Source of the DNA: Laetiporus sulphureus 93-53
Lineage: Eukaryota; Basidiomycota; Agaricomycetes; Polyporales; Laetiporaceae
DNA: 64,000 nt
Direction: 5' to 3'
Assembly (NCBI RefSeq): GCF_001632365.1
Contig: NW_024468521.1
Span: forward strand, 474,926 to 538,925
The notes below the pieces were generated by a model. It was not told the DNA's origin. It was given only the letters and a program-made list of their open reading frames with translations, and searched no databases. Position 1 is the stretch's first letter. Every line of letters begins with the position of its first letter. Shown here piece by piece: positions 1 through 12,248 of this stretch. A program made the translations under genes and the position numbers.

Positions 1-2650
1 GCGAGCAAAGGGCGGCCGGGCGGACCCCGAGAATCCGGGGAGCTGGTGCTGCAAGTTGTGCACGGAGAGCACAAGAGATCCAAGCGAGATGGTCAGAGTC
101 CGCGAGCCTCTGCGCTATCATTTATTCGCGCCAAGTAGCAGATCCCCCCGTGGGTGCCGCTTATTCCTCACATGAGTAAGTCGAAACAGAAGCCCTGAAT
201 TCCTCCAGCCTCAACGCTACCAACTGTATTCCATCGCCCGAGGTTGTTGCGGCTTCCCCTCACCCACGGCCACGGGGCCTGTTCACATTGCTCGCATTAT
301 GTTACGCCGGAACATCGCCTCGCGCTCCCCTTCCACCACCATCCTTCAGCACGCGCGACATATGCCCAGCTAATCCTACTGCGTAATGCGCTGCGTGCCC
401 CACCCAAGATAGTCGTTTGCCTTTACGGAAAAAGTATCGCGGGACCTATTGTCATCCACAAATAATCCTTGATATCCGGCCCACCGATAGCGACACCCCT
501 TCGCGTCCCGATGCTCCAGCATAGTTCGTACATAACGAGTATAGTCCCAACGCAGGCGATGCATGCCGTGTTGTCATGGGATGATATGTGCGTGCATGCA
601 GGCTTCCGCATGCTACATGGAGCAATCCTGCTAGCCGCTTCCCGTTCCATCTCCTTGTCTCCCTGAGTCATTCGCGCTAGTCAGCTTCTCAATTGCTTTG
701 ACATCGGCCACTGTACCCCCGGCGCCTGCGATATGTCGTACACGACTATACTCCCGCGGGGAAGCATCCACGCATGCTGCGCCCCACGCCCTTGACCATC
801 ACCACGCACGCACGCACCCCTCCGACCCGGAGGGACACGAGAAGCGAACGCACTCGTCGTCGTCCCATTCATTCAGATACATGATGCAGTGGGCGTCCCT
901 GAGATCACCTCGAGCCGCCCTCTCTCACGTGCGGACGCGCCTATCAAGCCGCACGCAGAGAGAGTGCCTGGACGATCTTTGCATGTGCATGTGCACCGTA
1001 TCACCACACTGCGAAGGAGGCTTGCACGCGGCAAACCGAACCGACACGGCTTGATTCTGGCCCAGCGGGCCCACTTGGATGCTACACGTAATAGCACACC
1101 ATCGGGTCGTGAAGTCCGCACCGGTCGCACGCGCACATAGGCTTGGCTGCGAAGCCGCGGCTGCTTCGCGCTTCCTCGCAACCGTCGCAGTGATGCGTCG
1201 CAGCGTACATCCTGGGGCCCGGACGATCAGCACCGCCGGAGCTCGCTAGGCGGCGGCGGACGAACCTTGAGGTGGTGTGGTGGCCCCATCTTCACACACC
1301 GGCACGTCCTCGCGGGATCGGAGCGCGCACTGCGCAGCGAAGCCCAAACCTTGCGCATGGATGGAATGCCGGAGGGTGAGGTAAGTGCTGATAGGTCGAG
1401 CGTGCCCGATGGCCGACTTACATACTGGTGTCCAGTGTGGAAGAGCTAAGAGGAGAGGATTTCACAGGGATATTATTGAATTGAAAGCAATCACGCTCGG
1501 CGTGCCAGGCCGGATCTGGCGTAGGGCTGGCGCTCTATATCCGCACTCGCGCAGCAGACGATGCCGCAATCGGCAGCGGGGCGGCTCGTTTCATATGTCG
1601 CAGGCGAGCGATATTCTGGGCTGCGAGGATAGCGGATCTCAGGTGTGCTGCGTTCTTGACACGAGCCGTACAAGTCGCCAAGGGGCCAGTTGCTTGTTTT
1701 TGATCGTCCAAACACCGGCCAAACATCTGCCGCATCAGTGCCAGAAAATTGCATCGGTTGAGCTTGTTTGGCAGGCCTCACCTCGCTCCTCGCTGCTCAT
1801 CATCCCGAGACGCCAAGCTATAGAAGGCATCGCGGGCCCTAGATACCCATCTGAAATGAAATGAGTCCTTTGAATGGGAGAGAAGGAGGACAGACTCCAC
1901 GGGCCTCGAGGATACCGAGCTTTCCTCGCAAGCGTGCGTTGGAACGTCATGATCGCCACGCGTTGCGAGCATGAAAAGATTTAGGTTGAGCTCGGGACGC
2001 AACTCAATTCAGTACCGGCCACGATGCAGAATGACGAAAGCACTGAATTGAAACAGTTGTGCGTGGCCACGAGTTGGCTAACGAATGCACGCAATGCAGC
2101 GCCCGTGCAAGCGCCCAGCTAGCGCAGAGAACGTGAAGAGTTGACGGCGCAGTCATGAGCAAAAAAAGGTCAATGTCAACCACCAGTCGGGAGCAGGGAA
2201 AATTTGATAGTCGATGCTGAATTCCATTGATGAGATGATCAGACATCGCGCTGAAACTCTGCGGGGTCACGGGCATAGTGACGGTATGGGGTAGCTCGCT
2301 TCCCGTGCTTCGCGCACTGCCGGGCGCGGACGCCCAGATCAATCCCTGGCTGCCTCAGTATTCCAACGCTCGTCCTTACCTCCAGCTTCAGGGGTACCTT
2401 TGAGCTTCGCACTCGCGCGATTGGCCGGTGGCCGCATCACCCAAGTTCAAAGCTTCGCTTAGTCACACCGTCGACGTACGTACGTACGCAACAGAGCGCG
2501 GGCACACCCAACTAGGCATGGCATGGTCCGTCCACGCGCCGCGAACCGTCCAATGACCTCCCGCGCGCGCGTCATGCGGACGCGCACATCACTATCACCT
2601 GCGTATGTTCCGGAGCCTCAGCTAAGTTTGTCGGCGAAGAAGCCAGCCAC
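1..2650. other. Intergenic or unresolved stretch
   Basis: I see no gene here that I can support. Open frames are short, on both strands, and none gives a recognisable motif or a splice-consistent chain of exons. A short TACG run sits near 2474-2489. The GC-rich first 250 bases could be the end or promoter of a gene lying outside the window, but nothing shows this directly. Confidence 0.5.
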
Positions 2651-2651
2651 G

Positions 2652-5600
2652 CTAGTCGAAGCCGCCCGTGGACAGGGACGGCGGGAGTGCGTCTGTGCCT
2701 GCCCCACAGGTCACATTGATGTTGTCCGTCAGCTGCAGCTCAATCGTCGAGCCGGACGTGAAGGCGTCCCAGTCGAGGTAGCAATTCGAACCCCACGGCT
2801 GCCCATCGATCGTGACGCTCTGGCACGCGCATCTAGTCAGTTTCCGCAAGGAGCTTTGCACGCGCGTGGGACGCACTTCGACGAACACCTGACCTCCCGT
2901 GCCGTTCGCTGGGTTCCCGGCGAAGCCGTTAGCGATGATCGTCGTCGTCTTGTTGAAGATAGGGTTGTAGAAGGAAATTTGCGGGAACCAGGGTGACGAG
3001 AGGAGATATTGACGAGTGGCGGGCACGGGGTATAGTCCTGCCAGAAGGAAGGTGGCCCACGTTCCCATTGCGCCTGCAATACGTACATGCGGCACCAGTC
3101 CATTTTACACTGGCAGAATAGACGCACCCGAGTCTACGGCTCATACGTCAGTTGTGAACTCCTTGCGCTAATCTCAATGTAAAAATAACACACCGTCGTT
3201 CCCAGGGATGCCGTTCACCGATGTGTTGAAGTATTGTGCGATAACTTGTCTGGAACGCTGCGTGCTCAGCCCGGGCCGGTTGGCGTAATGGTACATGAAC
3301 GGAATCTGCATCGATGGCTCGTCGGTCTCGTCAAAGTAATGCTAGACCATGATAGGCGTTTAGCGACGGGAATGCAGCGTGGCAGTTGGCAATGGACGTA
3401 CCTCGTCAAAGAGGAAGTCGAGCCTCGATATAAAAGCGTCCGGTCCTCCTTGCAGCTCGACCAACTTGGCACCATCTTGAGGAACGAACTATGTGTGGCG
3501 ATGAGCTCGAATGCATGGACGGTACATGCTCGCACGCTTTCACCTGTGAATACTGTGTGAAAGCGAATCGTTACATCTCGACACGGTGAACACTGATCAA
3601 GGCCGTACCACCAATGGGGAGCTCTCGTAAAATCCATCTTTGTTGGCGGCATTCAAGTAACACGTTGATTGAGTCGGATCATTCACGCTGCAGTGTCTAG
3701 GGTCCGTGTAGTTGAACGTCCCGTTCAAGAAACGAGGCTATCATAGGTCAATCGAAGGTTTAGTGAAGTAACAGAATGTGATAGATAACTTACTTGCATC
3801 ATCCCCACAATATCGGGGCGACCAGGGACAGTAGTGTTGGGGTTCCATACATTGATGTAGTTGGCCGCTCGTTCTGCGTACTGTCCAATCCTATGAGATC
3901 CAGTAACCATATCAAGAGACCGACGCTCCGACACATACCTTCTGTCCATCTGCAGTGTTACCCATGGTCTTGGCCACTTGTGATATCGCAAAATCGTCGA
4001 ACGAATACTGGCGCGCACATCAGCGCGTGCGGGTCATACGAGTCTCGCCACCCCGCTCACCTCCAAAGTCCGCGACACCTGCTTCGTATTAGTGCCGCTT
4101 GGCTCCCAGAGATCTGACGGGATGTATCCTGTCACACATAGAACGTTAGCACGGCCTATTGGCGCACCTCATGAACACCGGCATCACACACCAATCGCCT
4201 TCCAGACATTTGCCTGACGCCCCTGGAGATCCCAGTTGGGTGGCTGGTCTTCGGCGTCGGCGAGCAAGGCCGAGTACAGAGCGCTTGTGGAGACGTTCAG
4301 CGCCTCAGCCTCGTTGTAGTACCTTCAAATACGGCACGCGCAGTATGGTCAGCTCATGTCAACTGAAGAGAACATGCGCGCGAAGCGAACTTGACCAAGA
4401 ATTCGCCAAGGATAGGGTCTCCATCTGCGACAAGTAAGATTGCGTACAATGTCAAGTTTCAGCCGACATACTACTACCGCCTTGTATGAATTGCTGTTTG
4501 GTGGCACCACGGCATTCAGGAAGCCATCCTGTGACCAAGGAGTGCGCGTCACCTATCGTAAGCATTGTTATGAGTCGATGACTTACCTTCATGTTGCTGA
4601 ATGTTGATAAGTCCGCGGATGATACGAGCGAAGTTGACTGGATCATGCAGTGACATAAGCGCGTAGAGGGCGCGAAATGTATCCCACTATTTGGCTCTGA
4701 GTCGCCGGCACTTGAATTGAAGGGACTAGTCACTTACGTTACAGTAGAACGAATCATAGTAAGGTTCAGTCGAGTTCCATAGCGGGTTTTCTCCTGTGTC
4801 TGAAATATCGATGTCAGATCACGTCATGGCAGCCGCACTCCCACACGACGTCCACTTACAATCCGCCGGCACCACATGAATTCTGTAAAGCGAGCTATAG
4901 AAGAGCTCGACAATCTCGCTATCCACGCCATCCGGGTCGACTTGAACGCGTCCCAAGATATCGTTCCACTCAGCTCTGGCAGCCGATTGGACCGCGTCGA
5001 AGTCCCAGTCCGGAATTTCTTCTTCAGCGTTCGAGCATGCTTGTTCCGCCGAGATAAAGGACACGCCCGCCCGAGCCTGGATGGAAGTGGTTCCTGAAAC
5101 AAGGATAGTCAGCGCGGAGTTCTACATTTCCGATGAACGGGGATACCATTCGGATTAGGTGGAAACGTAAACAGCGCTCCTAGTTCGTCAACGAAACCTA
5201 GCACAAAAGTAGGGGGATAGTTGGTGCCTATCACTAGCCAGGACAAGAAGGCGCACCGAAATACAGTTGGTTGAGATCGACGCTGTATTGCACAGGATAA
5301 TCTCCTAACCATGCGCCATATTCGACAGGCCCATCCTGAGAGCGTTTGATCGTCAGCAGGGTCAACAATAGCCCGATCAACGAATGACAGCAGATTTACG
5401 AATGTATAGCCATCGCCTTTGAAGTCCACGCACGTGTACACACGGTATCGTCCAGGTCCAAAGGACGCTTGGAATGTTGCGCTACCTGAAAGGCAGTTTG
5501 TCAAATACACGCTTACGCGTTAACCGAACGACTGACCAATGACCCGAGCAGTAGTGGAATTCAACGTCATTACGGGATTCGTGCTACTCTGCATGCCATC

Positions 5601-6492
5601 ATCTGTGATGTCTACCAGCATCCGCGGATTGGCAGTGCCTTCGGGAAACGTATACCTGACATGCCAAGGAAGGGCTCAGCATACTTGGCTGATTGTTAAA
5701 ACGCCGTACTGACCTATGAAGCGCCGTTCGTCTAGTGGCCGTCAGTTCCACACGGATACCGGTAGACTGCAATGTATAAGTTCGCATCAACAGTAGTCAG
5801 CGCGAGAAATCACGACCCACCAGATTGGTAGAGAAGTATCCAGGGGAAGCAGCGTCGTCCGGCGATCCTACATGCTGTCAATCAGAACGTTCTGGAGAAG
5901 ATGCGCACAAGCGTACCATCTGGGAGGATATTTCGCAGGACTTTGCGTGACTCCAACGATGTAGGACATGCATAGAACGAGTCGTCCATAGGGCAGGATG
6001 CAAAAGCCCACAACTTGAAGTTCGACAAGGATACACCCTGAGTTTGCACTAAACATCAGACTCATCGTCCATTTGGCAGAACAAGCAGCTGACTCCGCCA
6101 GTTCCTTGATCATGCAGCTGGGAAAACCCAGTCGCATTATAGATCGGGTTTGCATCGTAACCTGCTTGCTACTCGCACATTAGCCCCGTCGCCGCAATAT
6201 ATGTATGATTGACCTACGTTTCCTGGTGAGTCGGTGTCCATGCCAACCTTCACCATGCCGTGGGGAAGAGTGGCACCTTACATGTAACTAAGCAATGGAA
6301 TCAGATGAAGAGACAATGAGCTGACGCACCAGGAAAAACGTGTCCGCCATCTGTAGTTCCTATGAACATATTCACAAGGCCAGCTGGATCAAGGATCGGC
6401 GTCTGCCATCGCGACTGCAGCGCCGCCGATATCGAATGCGCTGCGATGATCAACAAGCTCGACGCAACGCGAGAATGCAGGTAAGGACGCAT
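2652..6492 (-). CDS. GH92 alpha-mannosidase, secreted, many introns
   Basis: Glycoside hydrolase family 92, a family of calcium-dependent exo-alpha-mannosidases that trim mannose from glycans. Exon 1 (6330-6492) gives a hydrophobic leader (ASSLLIIAAHSISAAL), so the protein is probably exported. It then reads VNMFIGTTDGGHVFPG, and exon 2 (6218-6276) continues ATLPHGMVKVGMDTDSPGN, the classic GH92 N-terminus. Exon 3 starts at 6161 with GYDANPIYNATGFSQLHDQG. Later exons carry NSTEPYYDSFYCNWDTFR (about 4650-4790), a LPECRGATKQQFIQGG block (about 4480-4540) and a C-terminal GAMGTWATFLLAGLYPVPA (about 3010-3070), all family hallmarks in the right order. Stop at 2652-2654. The internal exon borders between 3100 and 6100 were not all fixed. 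Family assignment is firm; the linkage preferred is not visible. Confidence 0.9.
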
Positions 6493-7156
6493 GATTGAGT
6501 CCCTAGCTTGAGCCCACCATGCATCCCTGCTATATAGTCCTCGATCACACCGATGGTCGTTTGCACCCGCCGCAGTGCTTCACGTCTCTTCGATTAGCAT
6601 GGATTCGAGGACCCATGACCAGCCATTATGCCCACATGTACTTCGCGCTGCCAATGAAAGCATTTTACGCTACAGAAACACGCGACACGTGTAGGATGCA
6701 CTGCTCACGGGACCGCGAAGTTACCGTTCTTGCAACAAGGATATGTCAACCTTACTTGAATGATGGGGCTCGATCAGTCATTGTCCCGAGCAGAAGACCT
6801 TAGTGCATTGGTTTTGATGGTTTTTATCCAGATTTATTGCCTGGAACTGAGGAGGCAAATTTAGACGAGTGGGGTTCTGATCATGATAATGTTCGGTCCG
6901 ACATGCACGTGTGAATGTTGGCGATGGCTTCGTGCCTGGGAAAGATGAAGAAATGATGACAGCTACCATGAACGCACACGGGCAAGCTGACGCCGGATGT
7001 GAATGCATGGAACCCGGCAGGAATTGAAATCACTGCGCCGCATGTACTTATCGCGAGGTTGAAGACATGCTACACCGTCTACACCAGAAGTACAAGATGA
7101 ACACTATCCAAACATCATTCGCTGAAAGCAGCAACTGTCAACGAGATCATGCACAA
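6493..7156. other. Intergenic spacer
   Basis: Spacer between the GH92 start and the 3' end of the first AAA+ gene. A short extra 3' exon of the AAA+ gene is possible near 7080-7120, because a donor-like GTATGC and an acceptor-like GACAG flank the annotated stop. The second AAA+ copy shows the same pattern. No other gene is visible. Confidence 0.4.
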
Positions 7157-9923
7157 TCAGAACATGTTAGCATACCTCATTTCAAACTGTTCCATCAGCT
7201 CCAACACCTGCGTCAAATGACTATATCCCAACACCTCCTGCTGCCCCGCAGCCAAGGCCCCAGCGGTCTTCACAACGTTCTTGATTTGCCGTCCATTGAC
7301 CTTCCTCTCACCCAGATCACTCAGCTCCTCCCTGATCAGTCCTCCATCCGCCAAATCGACATTGACCTTGCGCATGAATGCCTTCCAGATCTGACGGCGC
7401 GCATCAGGAGTGAGGTCCGTATATTTGAGCGAGACGTGAATGCGGGACTGGAATGCCTCGTCGAACACTCGAACCCGGTTCGTAGTCAAGAAGAGGATTC
7501 CACGGAAATATCTAGTCAGGAATGCACATCAACATGATTAATGGGCTCCAAAAAGACCTTACTTACTCGAGCTGCCTTAGGAAGACGGCAACCATTGCAT
7601 TTCTCTCGAGGTTATGCAACGAACGTTGCTCTAGGAAGACGTCCGCCTCATCGATGAGGACAACCGCATCCCATGCAGCCGACAACTTGAGCACGTTTGA
7701 CAATTTGCTTTCCAACACTTGCGGTACGGTTCCGAGTTCACCAGCTCCTACGATATATAACGGCTCTGGAGAAATAGGTAGATGAGCATATTACATTGGG
7801 ACAGCTCTCAATTTCCTCACTTCGCAAGTCTGTGCGGGATATCAGATCGAACAAAGTTAACACGAGATCTGACACTCACATTCAGTGATCGCCTCTGCCG
7901 TCAAGGTCTTGCCTGTGTTACTGATTAATGCGTGAAGACAATGCCAAATGAAGATGTGCACACCTATGCCGGGGCTGCCGAACAGGTTGACTACAAGCCC
8001 GAGACCTTTCCCATTCACAAAGTCGTCAAAACCAGATGCCGCACCCGCGTTGTACGATCCTACGAGTGTACGCAGAATCGTCTTGTGTTGGTCCGGAATG
8101 ACCAGCTGCGAGAACACCCCGTCATTCCACTCAAACGTCTCAACATGATCGATCGCAAATTCGACTGTCCAACGAAGATCGCAATGTTAATTAAAAGCTC
8201 GGTAATCCGATCGTAACCACACTTACACCAGGATTTGTCAGACAAGCTGAACCCATAGACGATGGGTGTAGTGAGTAACAGCTCCTCTTCTGACAGATCG
8301 TTCACTTCCGTGGTCCACTGCTGAGTGCCTGAAGCTGCAAGGTCAGCATTGAGGGCATATCTGTCGATGTCACTTCCAGACAATGTCTTCAAGACCTTCG
8401 GCAGTTTCGTATAGCCTGGCATACTTTCTGCAAACGTCTCTGAGCATCAAGACAGAAGCATAAATCAATGATGTGAAAGGCAATAAGGATAATTGAACAC
8501 GAACTGCGATCAATCATTACTCGCGATTTCACCTGTACAGAAGGGGCATTAGCTCACGCAAACTTCAGTGCTTTGTGAGGCCCAGGTGACACGCACACTT
8601 AGCTTTCCGTAGGAAGTTCCGACGAAGAGCCATGCCATGCCCCGGTACGCGAGGTGATGCATTCCACCAGCGATCGCGGCCCACCTTCTGCCGCGCTTGG
8701 TCAATCGCTCCTTCAAGCCCTCCACACCGCCAGGCCCGGCATAATATTTAATGGGGTAGACATGCAGGCTCGAAATCTTTCTCGCCCCCGTAAAGCCTTG
8801 GATTTCCAGCATCGTGCCGAGGTCTGCATAGCCGAATTTGTTCACCGAATCTGCCTGACCACCTGGCTCGGGGACATCTGCTTCTACATATTCTACCTTG
8901 AGCCGCCATAGGTATTCGCCATGTTGACCGTCATCATTGTTGCCAACTCTCAGACTTGTGGGATTGCGTGCGGAGTTCACTCCTCTCATAGTCTTCTTAC
9001 AGAGCTCCGCGTGCTGCAAGCGGACAGCCCGTGGCTCGCCCGTGACGGGGCAAAGTGTGTAGAGAATGGCCTTGCGAGGGACATACAGTGCCCACAGAAG
9101 GTCGAACGTGATCTCGCCGTGACGAAGCCAGTGTGACAGCGTATCAAGGGTGGACGCGTAGGTTTCAGTGAGGTAGGTCAATAGGTGGCTGAGATGCGCG
9201 ACTTTGAGATGGATGGAGTCATCGTCCGGGGCGGCATCAGCCGCAGTAATCAACTTGGCTTGACAGGTTTGGAGCTCGGGGAGCCATGCTAAAAATGTTT
9301 CCGGATTCATCTGACGAGAATAAGCATCACGTTGAAAATGGGCAATGGAGGACTTACACGAAGTGGCTTGGCATTCCATGAGATGCCCTGAATTTGCTCC
9401 ATGACTTCTTTCGCAACTTGAATAAGCTGCTCGCTATGAATCTCGAGTGATACTGTGACATTGTATGACTTCACGTTGCCATTGATAGGTTCAAACCGGC
9501 GGATCACTGTGAATGCATACACCCCATATTTCGTATCCACACGTCGCACGTCGGATACAGTCTCTGGAGGCGCCGGCTTGATCACGTAGATGCGTTTAAG
9601 TGGATCAAACACTTCGTGCAATTGCTTGGCTTCTAGTATGCTCCCCGGAGGACCGTCTGGGATGTCCTCCTGCACGATACCCTCCGACGATGGTACATTA
9701 TCGACAACTTGACCGGTAATCGCAGGATTCCCATCCAAGGATTGCGCATGAGCTGCATAGAGTGAAATCAGGCATCACTTCCGAAAGCACCATGATGATT
9801 GCTTACGTTGAAGCGTTCGCGCCCCACGCGACCAGTTGTTGCTCGGTTGAAAGTGGGGGGGGGTACTTGAAACAATGGTGGGCCGGGGTTTGGCATTACA
9901 CCATCACCGAACGGGTCGAACAT
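7157..9923 (-). CDS. AAA+ ATPase, tandem copy 1
   Basis: Fungal AAA+ ATPase with a long N-terminal region of the kind I recall as DUF7025 (not checked) followed by one AAA module. Proposed start ATG at 9921-9923 (MFDPFGDGVMPNPGPP), with exon 1 near 9807-9923; the joint to exon 2 (about 9350-9748) is uncertain because the best-framed intron would be only about 38 nt. Walker A GSPGIGKT is assembled across a 51-nt intron (7913-7963), Walker B is VLIDEADVFLEQR, sensor 1 LFLTTNR, and an arginine-finger-like FQSRIH lies in the last exon (7157-7489). Its catalytic residues look intact, so ATP hydrolysis is expected; the substrate is unknown. The neighbour at 12249-14930 is a close paralog with the same intron layout, so this is a tandem duplication. 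The stop at 7157-7159 may be replaced by a further exon. Confidence 0.85.
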
Positions 9924-12248
9924 CTTGTGACTGGCCGTCTCGCATTGAGCTGCGCAGCTCTTATGAGTGCGAGCATGACTCTGACGGTCGGGCCCGCAGT
10001 ACTGGAGGGCGGCAATCTGCCTGATGCATTGACGACGTGTGTGCAAAGATTGATACTAACCAGGACAAGTTTCCGATGAGGCTGGAGCATGACTAGGAGG
10101 GTCGATGCATAGCCACACGTGGCCGAGACAGTTACCTTGCGACTGCAAGGTTTCTCCCGGGCACAATGTAATGCGATTTTCGTTGATGGCTTTGTACCCC
10201 TTTGAACGTCATCCACCCCTTGACCGCTCGTTCTCCATTCCACATCGCTGCTCACCTTCCCCTTTCTGAAACATCTACCGTTCCTCGTTCGTTCTTGCCC
10301 TCCTACACTCCACACCATTGCTCATCTTTCGTCTCTAACGTCGCGTTGCTCGTTCCTCTTCGCCCACGTACACTACACACTGCGTGAAACGCCAAATTAC
10401 TGTGGCCTAGGATTTCCCCGGAATCTGTTAATTCTACACACAAATCCTTGCTAGATTACTTTACAATCCCAACTCTCATAGAATGCTCTTAGGACTCGCC
10501 TATCACTGGCTTGTTATTCTCACATTACTTGTTGACCTCAGGATCCTTTCCACAAACTGCTGGGCTGTCCCACCATTCAGGTGATTCATGAAGAGGTTTT
10601 CCACTTAGCAGACTCGAATCTCGCTGATAAGTCTTAATAGTGCGTACGTGACGTGATGCGACACCTCTTGCCTTACACCCTTGCACAGCGCCAGTGACCA
10701 CGCTGCCAGTGATGCTTGCCCCTCAGCACGACATTAAGTTAGGCAGCTGCATTTTGTGCCTCGCGAGTACACTGCAGTGTAATGATCTGTGAGTACTTGA
10801 CTCTTCACTTCACTGCGCATTGAGGACATTGCATCTGTGTGCGTAGAGTTGGTGCGGTTAACATGAGAAGGACGAACACGAGCCTGGGCTTCTGACCTAG
10901 AGACTCATAGGTGAGACATTATTTCGTCAGATCATCAGCTCAGATGTGATTTTTACTAACTTCCCTTCAATGTAAAAGGCTCGCTCACGGGCGTGTATCG
11001 CTGAGTCGCACGCATTCCTAGCATTCATGTCCGTCTCTGACGCTTTTAACCTTTGAACACAGTTCACATTACGTCTGCTGTTCAGTGATCCATGGTATCT
11101 GGCATGCTCTCGGCACGTACGTCTCGTCAGTTGCTACAGTCGCCGTACCTGTCTCTAAGTGATACAGTCCACAATATTGATTACAACACTTGGGCACTCT
11201 TCTATTCCAATGAGTGGTAGTGCTATGGATGTTCCTGTAGGTCCCAATTCTAGGAAATCCTGGTGCGGCAAGGGTATTAGCCAGCCGGCACCTTCCCGTC
11301 TCATGGGCGCAAAGGGAGTGAGAGGTTGGTGAGGCCACAAACGACTGGGGCCTATGGTACTACAGGTGCGTATTTATATACCTTTTTCACTCTTCCGTAC
11401 TCGCCCGCTCCATTTCCAGGTACTGCCTGCGACGCGTTTCAGCCGTCGCTTGGCGCTCCTCCCTCCCGACGCGTTGAGCGCGTTCTACTGAAAGTGCCGT
11501 CGGTTGGCCACTTCCAACACCAATGAATATATTTTCTTTCAATGTTATGCGACGCGTACAGTGATTGTATGCACGCCGCGCGGTAAAGCAAGGAAGGACG
11601 TGCACGGTATTCAATTAAGAATAATTATCGAACATAGTAATATAGCGGAAAATCCACATTATCTTCAACACAACTTTACCACGAGCATCCTTCGTCACAT
11701 TTATCACTGCGGCTCGTCACCTTCAGTCGCAAGGTGTGCTGCCGGCGACAGCCGGCGCTTCTCTAGTATCGAAGACTGCCGTCAGAACAGAAGTACGCAT
11801 CGTACCGTAGTTTGAACTTTCACACGCATCTTAACAATGCTTTTGAACTGAGAATCCACCTCCAGCAGGCCAGTAACACATATATTGTGCTTCCTATGAT
11901 GGGATTGCTTTCCGCGAAGGCCATAACATTTTTGTTCAGAATAGTTGCTTCACCATGCAATAGTTTGTAAGGAGGATCCCACACCCTTCCTGCTGACAGC
12001 CTAATTTCTCGGTCTTCCCTGAGAATTTTCGTGAAACGACGACCAGTGACATTGAATGTAGAGATTGAATAAGGGCATGCTTATGCCCAGGAAAGCACAG
12101 CATTAACTATCGAACGTACGAAGGCGGCAGCCCATGCCTTATTTGCGAGATCACAGACATATCACAAGGTCAAGTGTAAGAGTGCAAGAACACGTTATTC
12201 AGACGTTCAATCGCTGTAAACAGCCACTGTCAGCGGAATCAAGGACGG
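9924..12248. other. Intergenic spacer between the AAA+ copies
   Basis: About 2.3 kb without a supportable gene. The part after 10400 is AT-richer, with short frames only and no recognised motif. It should hold the promoter of copy 1 and the 3' untranslated region of copy 2. I see no LTR, terminal inverted repeat or RNA gene in it. Confidence 0.4.

Noticed and set aside
1385..1864. A 159-codon plus-strand frame near the left edge
   Set aside because: No motif, basic and compositionally odd, no intron pattern or upstream promoter signal, and it overlaps equally long minus frames.
2470..2492. TACG microsatellite-like run
   Set aside because: Only a few units, with no sign of expansion or function.
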